5,663 bases of DNA. It comes from Alphaproteobacteria bacterium (lineage in GTDB: Bacteria; Pseudomonadota; Alphaproteobacteria; ATCC43930; CGMCC-115725). The notes under the pieces were generated by a model that made no database searches, had not been told where the DNA came from, and saw only the letters and a program-made list of their open reading frames with translations. Position 1 is the first letter of the stretch. Each line of letters opens with the position of its first letter. The position numbers were made by a program, and so were the translations under genes. Where the stretch lies: NCBI GenBank assembly GCA_030040495.1, contig JASHTP010000064.1:1-5663 (forward strand). Reading direction: 5' to 3'. Shown in pieces: positions 1 to 3,377 of this stretch.

Positions 1-294
1 GCGACGGATGAGGTCGAGGAGCCGCGCCAGCGCGTCGGCGCGGTTGCGCTCGCGGGTGCGGAAGCGCTCGGCGGTGATGACCAGCACCCCCTCCTTGGTC
101 ATGCGCCGTCCGGCCAGCGTCGCGAGGCGCCGGCGGATGCCGTCGTCGAGCGAAGGCGAGGCGGCGGCATCGAAGCGGAGCTGGACCGCGGTCGCCACCT
201 TGTTGACGTTCTGCCCGCCCGGCCCGCCGGCGCGGATGAACTGCTCCTCGATCTCGCGCTCGTCGAGGGCGATGCGGGGGGTCACCGGGATCAT
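1..294 (-). CDS. arfB: Peptidyl-tRNA hydrolase ArfB (ribosome rescue, GGQ family), 3' end cut by the window edge
   Basis: The first 98 codons of a class I release-factor-like protein are visible, and the family is usually about 140 residues. The start MIPVTPRIALDEREIEEQFI leads into GGPGGQNVNKVATAVQLRFD; the GGQ catalytic tripeptide is residues 26-28, followed by the conserved N-x-N-K. A later segment, TKEGVLVITAERFRTRERNR, matches the ArfB/YaeJ core. In the family, ArfB enters the A site of ribosomes stalled without a stop codon and hydrolyses the peptidyl-tRNA ester using the GGQ glutamine; a basic C-terminal tail senses the empty mRNA channel. That tail is not in the window, so the call against a truncated or RF-like paralogue rests on the N-terminal half. 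The absence of the codon-recognition domain that precedes GGQ in RF1/RF2 supports ArfB. The ATG at 294 is chosen because it matches family N-termini; no strong Shine-Dalgarno precedes it. It is transcribed divergently from the kinase gene. Confidence 0.92.
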   Translation of the reverse strand, partial: MIPVTPRIALDEREIEEQFIRAGGPGGQNVNKVATAVQLRFDAAASPSLDDGIRRRLATLAGRRMTKEGVLVITAERFRTRERNRADALARLLDLIRR

Positions 295-423
295 GGCGCG
301 ACCATAGCAGGTCCGGGTGCCGGCTGCCGGCCGCCCCTACCCCTTCGCCCGAGCGGACCAGAAACCTGACCAGTTTGTTAACCAATTCTTGCCATGCTCG
401 GCCGGGATCAAGCGGCCGGGACC
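295..423. promoter_or_regulatory. Divergent intergenic region between arfB and the sensor kinase
   Basis: This 129-base gap separates two genes pointing away from each other, so it must hold promoters for at least one of them. Most of it is very GC-rich, but positions 373-390 form an AT-rich island (13 of 18 bases A or T) containing GTTAAC and TTAACCAA (378-385). I found no convincing paired -35/-10 hexamers on either strand: CTTGCC at 388-393 lacks a suitable -10. A 9-base direct repeat, CGGCCGGGA, occurs at 399-407 and 413-421, the second copy lying where the kinase ribosome binding site would be. Promoter function is inferred from position and composition only. Confidence 0.5.
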
Positions 424-2265
424 ATGAGCATCCTTGCACGGCTATTCCTCCTGGTGGCGATCGCGCTGGTGCCGGTGACGGCCATCCAGATCCACGACGC
501 GCTGGATCACCGCCGGGCGCGCGAGCGCGAACTGCATGCCGAGGCCCTCCGGCTCGCCACGCTGGTCGGCATGGAGCAGGACCGCGTGCTGGAAGGCGCG
601 CGGCAAGTGCTGATCACGATCGCGGAGCTGCGCTCGGCGGGCGTGCACGACCCGGCGCGCGGCGACGATCTGCTGCGCCGCCTCGCCGGCCGCTTCCCCT
701 ATTACGGCTATATCGTCACGGCCGACCTGCGCGGCAACATCCTGTGCTCGAGCACCGGCCAGACCGGCGCGCTGTTGCCCCACACGCCCTATTTCTGGGG
801 GCCGCTCACCTCGGGCGCCTTCGCCGTCGGCGGCTCGGCGATGATGGCCGACGGCACCCGCGTGCTGCAGCTCGGCTTCCCCATCCGCGACCCCGACGGC
901 AACGTCGTCGGCGAGGTGCTCGCCGGCCTGCGCGTCGACTGGCTCATGTCCAACCTGGCCCGCGACATCCTGCCGCCGAACGCCGTCCTCACCGTCGCCG
1001 ACCGCAACGGGGTGATCATCGCCCAGGTGCCCGCGGATGGCGCGGCGCTGGCCGCCATCGGCACAGAGCTGCCGCCGGCCCGCCGGCAGCTGGTGCATGG
1101 CATGAATTTGAGCACGATCGAGGGCCGCGACCGCGACGGCCGCCTGCGCATCTACGGCGTCAACCCGGTCGAGGCGGCGCCGGGCCAGGGCATCTATATC
1201 GAGGTCGGGCTCGACAAGGAAAGCGCCTTCACCGCGATCGACCGCGGCACCGCCTGGCAGGGGCTGGCGCTCGCCGCGGCGCTGGTGATCGGCGGCGGCC
1301 TGTCCTGGCTCGGCTTCCACTACATGGTCCGCCGGCCGATCAACACGCTGCTCGCCGCCGCCGAGCGCTGGCGGCTCGGTGACTGGTCGGCGCGCGTCGG
1401 CGGCGGCGGCGGCGGCTCCGAGCTCGGCCGCCTCGGCCACGCCGTCGACCGCATGGCGGAGGCGATCAGCCAGCGCGAAGGCGAGCTCATCCGCGCCAAG
1501 GAGGAGGCCGAGGCGGCCAACCGCGCCAAATCGAGCTTCCTCGCCAATATGAGCCACGAGCTGCGCACGCCCTTGAACGCCATCATCGGCTTTTCCGAGG
1601 TGATCGGCGGCGAGATCTTCGGCGCGTCGGCGGGGCCGCGCTACCGCGAATACGCCACGTACATCAACGCCTCGGGCCAGCACCTGCTGCGCCTCGTCAA
1701 CGACGTGCTCGACCTGTCGAAGCTCGCGGCGGGACAGCTGGAGCTGGTGGAATCGCAGGTCGACATCGCGACGCTCGCGCAGGATTGCGTCGGCCTCGTG
1801 CTCGCCCAGGCGCGGCAGAAATCGGTGACCATCACCACCACCCTGCCGGCCGATCTGCCGCCGGTCATGGCCGGCGAGCTGCGCCTCAAGCAGGTGGTGG
1901 TCAATCTGCTCTCCAACGCCGTGAAGTTCTCGCGCGAGGGCGGCGCGGTCACGCTCCACGCCCGGCTGCTCGACGACGGCGATCTCGCCGTCACCGTCGC
2001 CGATCGCGGCATCGGCATGCGGCCGCAGGACATCCCGGTCGCGCTCGAACCCTTCCGCCAGATCGACAACACGCTGTCGCGCTCCTACGAGGGCACCGGG
2101 CTCGGCCTGCCGCTCGCCAAGATGCTGATCGAGAAGCATGGCGGCACCCTCACCCTCGACAGCGCGCCGGGCATCGGCACCAGCGTGACCGTGACCCTGC
2201 CGCGCGCCCGGCTGGTCCGGCCGGCGCCGGCGCCGGCGCCGGCGCTCGGCGCGGCGGCGCAATAG
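424..2265 (+). CDS. Membrane-bound Cache-HAMP sensor histidine kinase, PleC/DivJ-like core
   Basis: This is a 613-residue hybrid-free sensor kinase. Residues about 4-24 form a first hydrophobic segment (ARLFLLVAIALVPVTAIQI). Residues 25-279 form a periplasmic region with Cache-type strands: YYGYIVTADLRGNILCSS near 93-110, VLQLGFPIRDPDGNVVGE from 147, VLTVADRNGVIIAQ from 188 and IYIEVGLDKESAF from 257. A second TM spans about 280-302, followed by a HAMP domain with a six-glycine run (326-331) and a short coiled coil. The H-box FLANMSHELRTPLNAIIGFS carries phospho-acceptor His378. The ATPase has N-box Asn498, G1 DRGIG (527-531), F-box PFRQI (543-547), G2 GTGLGL (557-562) and G3 GIGTS (583-587), so all catalytic boxes are intact. 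The segment from GFSEVIGGEIFG to DVLDLSKLAAGQLEL resembles PleC/DivJ-type kinases. The C-terminus ends in a Pro-Ala repeat. An upstream in-frame ATG at 394 would add ten polar residues but has no Shine-Dalgarno; the ATG at 424 follows CCGGGA and places the TM at the N-terminus. No response regulator is adjacent, so partner and ligand are unknown. Confidence 0.9.
   Translation: MSILARLFLLVAIALVPVTAIQIHDALDHRRARERELHAEALRLATLVGMEQDRVLEGARQVLITIAELRSAGVHDPARGDDLLRRLAGRFPYYGYIVTADLRGNILCSSTGQTGALLPHTPYFWGPLTSGAFAVGGSAMMADGTRVLQLGFPIRDPDGNVVGEVLAGLRVDWLMSNLARDILPPNAVLTVADRNGVIIAQVPADGAALAAIGTELPPARRQLVHGMNLSTIEGRDRDGRLRIYGVNPVEAAPGQGIYIEVGLDKESAFTAIDRGTAWQGLALAAALVIGGGLSWLGFHYMVRRPINTLLAAAERWRLGDWSARVGGGGGGSELGRLGHAVDRMAEAISQREGELIRAKEEAEAANRAKSSFLANMSHELRTPLNAIIGFSEVIGGEIFGASAGPRYREYATYINASGQHLLRLVNDVLDLSKLAAGQLELVESQVDIATLAQDCVGLVLAQARQKSVTITTTLPADLPPVMAGELRLKQVVVNLLSNAVKFSREGGAVTLHARLLDDGDLAVTVADRGIGMRPQDIPVALEPFRQIDNTLSRSYEGTGLGLPLAKMLIEKHGGTLTLDSAPGIGTSVTVTLPRARLVRPAPAPAPALGAAAQ
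1399..1416 (+). repeat. (GGC)6 trinucleotide repeat inside the HAMP coding region
   Basis: Six identical GGC codons encode six consecutive glycines (residues 326-331 of the kinase) between RV and SELGRLGHAV. HAMP domains normally carry a mixed charged sequence in this connector before the DELG motif. The repeat is in frame, so gain or loss of units would change linker length without breaking the gene. Confidence 0.85.
2221..2244 (+). repeat. Four-copy CCGGCG hexanucleotide repeat encoding (Pro-Ala)4
   Basis: The hexamer CCGGCG is repeated four times without error and in frame, giving PAPAPAPA just before the kinase C-terminus (LGAAAQ, stop at 2263-2265). It lies after the last ATPase strand, so it is a non-catalytic tail. 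Slippage here would lengthen or shorten the tail by two residues per unit. Confidence 0.85.
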
Positions 2266-2286
2266 GGACCGCAGCAACGCATTGCA

Positions 2287-2336
2287 TTCCGCCGTCCGGC
2301 TGCGCACCATCGCCCGGAAGCGAACGGACGGCGGGA
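2287..2336 (+). promoter_or_regulatory. Inverted repeat and possible RNA stem covering the SDR ribosome binding site
   Basis: CCGCCGTCCG (2289-2298) and CGGACGGCGG (2325-2334) are perfect reverse complements. An inner three-pair extension is possible (2299-2301 with 2319-2321), and the outer end can continue with a U-G wobble (2288/2335) and a T-A pair (2287/2336). The right arm overlaps the Shine-Dalgarno GGGAG (2333-2337), which sits 6 bases before the SDR ATG at 2344. Folding in mRNA would therefore partly hide the ribosome site. No T-run follows, so it is not a standard intrinsic terminator for the kinase. The repeat is directly visible; its function, as RNA hairpin or protein operator, is inference. 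Confidence 0.5.
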
Positions 2337-2343
2337 GCACGGC

Positions 2344-3132
2344 ATGGGACGGCTTCAGGGCAAGCGGGCGATCGTCACCGGCGCGGGCAGCGGCATCGGC
2401 CGCGCCAGCGCCAAGCTCTTCGCCGCCGAGGGCGCCGCCGTGCTGATCGTCGACAAGACGCCGCCGGCGGTCGAAGCGACCGCCGCCGAGATCAAGGCGG
2501 AAGGCGGCAAGGCCATCGCCGTCGCCGCCGACGCCGGCGCCGAGGCCGACGTCCAGGCCTTCATCCAGAAGGCGGCGAAGGAGCTCGGCGGCATCGACGT
2601 GATCTTCGCCAATGCCGGCATCAGCGGCGGCCTGGTGCCGCTCTTCGAGCAGACGGTGGAGCTCTGGCGCGAGATCCTGCGCGTCAATTTGATCGGTCCC
2701 TTCCTCGCCATCCGCCACGGCGCGCCGCTCATGGCGAAGCAGGGCAAGGGCTCGATCATCTGCACCGCCTCGGTGGCGGGCTTGCGCGCCAATGCCGGCG
2801 GCCATCCCTACAGCGCCAGCAAGGCCGGGGTCATCAGCCTGGTCCAGACCGCCGCCAATTCGCTCTCCGGCACCGGGGTCAGGGTCAATGCCATCTGCCC
2901 GGGCCTGATCGAGACGGGCATGACCAGGCCGATCTTCGAGCGCGCCCGGGCCCGCGGCAGCGAGGGCAAGATCGGCCAGCTCAACCCCTTGCAGCGCGCC
3001 GGCGAGCCCCAAGAGATCGCCGCCGCGGCGCTCTTCCTGGCCAGCGACGAGGCCTCCTACGTCAACGGCCAAGCCCTTGCCGTAGATGGCGGATTGTCGA
3101 GCACCCACCCCTTCGCCGGGATGCGCCGCTAG
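2344..3132 (+). CDS. Classical short-chain dehydrogenase/reductase (SDR), substrate unknown
   Basis: This 262-residue protein has the normal length and every hallmark of a classical SDR. The Rossmann nucleotide motif TGAGSGIG is residues 12-19. Asp37 at the end of the second strand (LIVDK) favours NAD(H) over NADP(H). NAG is at 90-92, and the catalytic tetrad is Asn115, Ser143, Tyr156 and Lys160 (YSASK). The NAICPGLIETGM loop follows, and the C-terminal YVNGQALAVDGGLSS segment is typical. These enzymes are soluble, usually tetrameric, and oxidise or reduce an alcohol/carbonyl pair. The sequence does not reveal the substrate; FabG-like 3-oxoacyl reductases, sugar or steroid dehydrogenases share this pattern. 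The start is fixed by GGGAG six bases upstream and by the family N-terminus (GRLQGKRAIVTGAG). It lies 78 bases after the kinase stop on the same strand, so read-through from the kinase is possible, but an inverted repeat in the gap may regulate it separately. Confidence 0.93.
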   Translation: MGRLQGKRAIVTGAGSGIGRASAKLFAAEGAAVLIVDKTPPAVEATAAEIKAEGGKAIAVAADAGAEADVQAFIQKAAKELGGIDVIFANAGISGGLVPLFEQTVELWREILRVNLIGPFLAIRHGAPLMAKQGKGSIICTASVAGLRANAGGHPYSASKAGVISLVQTAANSLSGTGVRVNAICPGLIETGMTRPIFERARARGSEGKIGQLNPLQRAGEPQEIAAAALFLASDEASYVNGQALAVDGGLSSTHPFAGMRR

Positions 3133-3154
3133 AAGCGCCGCCGGGCGCCGCGCT

Positions 3155-3184
3155 CTTGACTCGCGGGGGAGGTGCCGCGATGCT
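3155..3184 (+). promoter_or_regulatory. Candidate sigma-70 promoter for gltB
   Basis: CTTGAC at 3155-3160 equals the -35 box favoured by alphaproteobacterial housekeeping sigma factors. Read as TTGACT (3156-3161), it is followed after 17 bases by GATGCT (3179-3184), which matches only three of six -10 positions. A transcript from here would have a leader of roughly 160 bases before gltB. The -35 is good and the -10 is weak, so this is a candidate only. Confidence 0.3.
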
Positions 3185-3377
3185 CGCAGATCGGGGCGCG
3201 GGGCCGGCGGCGGTGCCAGCCGGGCGGGAAGCGTCAGGGAAGAACGATCGCCACGGCGCAGCATGTCGGGACACCCCGTCCGGCGCCGAGAGGTGGTCTT
3301 CGCGTGCGCGTGCAGCGCACGCCGCCGAGGGGGTGAAGGGTGGTTTCGTCGATGCCGGCACGGCAGGGGCTTTATGA
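3180..3377 (+). CDS. Possible short upstream ORF (65 residues) overlapping the gltB start; doubtful
   Basis: An ATG at 3180 lies five bases after GGAGGTG (3168-3174), the best Shine-Dalgarno match in the window. The frame runs 65 codons (MLADRGAGPAAVPAGREASG...) and stops at TGA 3375-3377, 23 bases past the gltB ATG and in a different frame. It has no recognisable domain, signal or membrane segment, and is rich in Ala, Gly and Arg. Against it, it uses TCA and TTA, codons that do not occur at all in the three plus-strand genes between 442 and 5493, and it also uses AGG and several CGG and GCA codons. It could be a leader whose translation affects gltB initiation, or a chance frame. Confidence 0.2.
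   Translation: MLADRGAGPAAVPAGREASGKNDRHGAACRDTPSGAERWSSRARAAHAAEGVKGGFVDAGTAGAL
3302..3322 (+). promoter_or_regulatory. Strong 8-bp hairpin or dyad in the gltB leader
   Basis: GCGTGCGC (3302-3309) and GCGCACGC (3315-3322) are perfect reverse complements around a five-base loop, GTGCA. All but two pairs are G-C, so the RNA hairpin would be very stable. It ends 29 bases before the gltB ATG and 14 bases before the likely ribosome site. No T-run follows (GCCGAGGGGG instead), so it is not a typical intrinsic terminator. It may be an mRNA structure or a protein-binding dyad; the sequence alone does not decide. Confidence 0.45.

Larger units (their letters stand above)
3133..3351 (+). promoter_or_regulatory. 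Intergenic leader region of gltB
   Basis: This is a 219-base gap between the SDR stop and the gltB start, long compared with the preceding gap, which suggests independent control of gltB. It contains a short GC hairpin (GCGCC 3135-3139, GGCGC 3144-3148) just after the SDR stop without a T-run, a CTTGAC box (3155-3160), a strong Shine-Dalgarno-like string (3165-3174), an 8-bp hairpin (3302-3322) and the likely gltB ribosome site AGGGTGG (3337-3343). I found no convincing sigma-54 promoter and no canonical NtrC dyad, the elements one might expect for a nitrogen gene. Confidence 0.5.

Noticed and set aside
291..305. Five-codon minus-strand mini-ORF (ATG at 305, TGA overlapping the arfB ATG as ATGA)
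   Set aside because: It has no Shine-Dalgarno, and so short a frame is expected by chance; the overlap alone does not support translational coupling.
8..307. 99-codon plus-strand frame opposite arfB
   Set aside because: The minus-strand frame carries the GGQ motif and family sequence. The plus-strand translation is Ser/Arg-rich shadow.
394..423. Upstream ATG at 394 as the kinase start
   Set aside because: It has no Shine-Dalgarno and would put ten polar residues (MLGRDQAAGT) before the first TM segment. ATG 424 fits a membrane-anchored sensor better, although 394 is not excluded.
3135..3148. Possible terminator hairpin after the SDR stop (GCGCC, loop, GGCGC)
   Set aside because: The stem is only five pairs and is followed by CGCGCTCTTGAC, with no T-run. 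In such GC-rich DNA this arises easily.
3304..3320. NtrC-type binding site in the gltB leader
   Set aside because: The dyad is GTGCGC-N5-GCGCAC. Its TGCGC/GCGCA half-sites are five bases apart, whereas the TGCAC/GTGCA halves of the NtrC site are seven apart, and the central A/T positions do not match.
3341..3356. Sigma-54-like string TGGTTTCGTCGATGC
   Set aside because: It matches the GG and GC cores loosely but overlaps the gltB start codon, so it cannot drive gltB from there, and the TGGCAC box is poor.
1785..3377. 530-codon plus-strand frame overlapping the kinase, SDR and gltB start
   Set aside because: It is an out-of-phase shadow with Arg/Pro/Ala-rich translation over two confirmed genes. 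Only its last 65 codons have an independent start signal and are treated separately.
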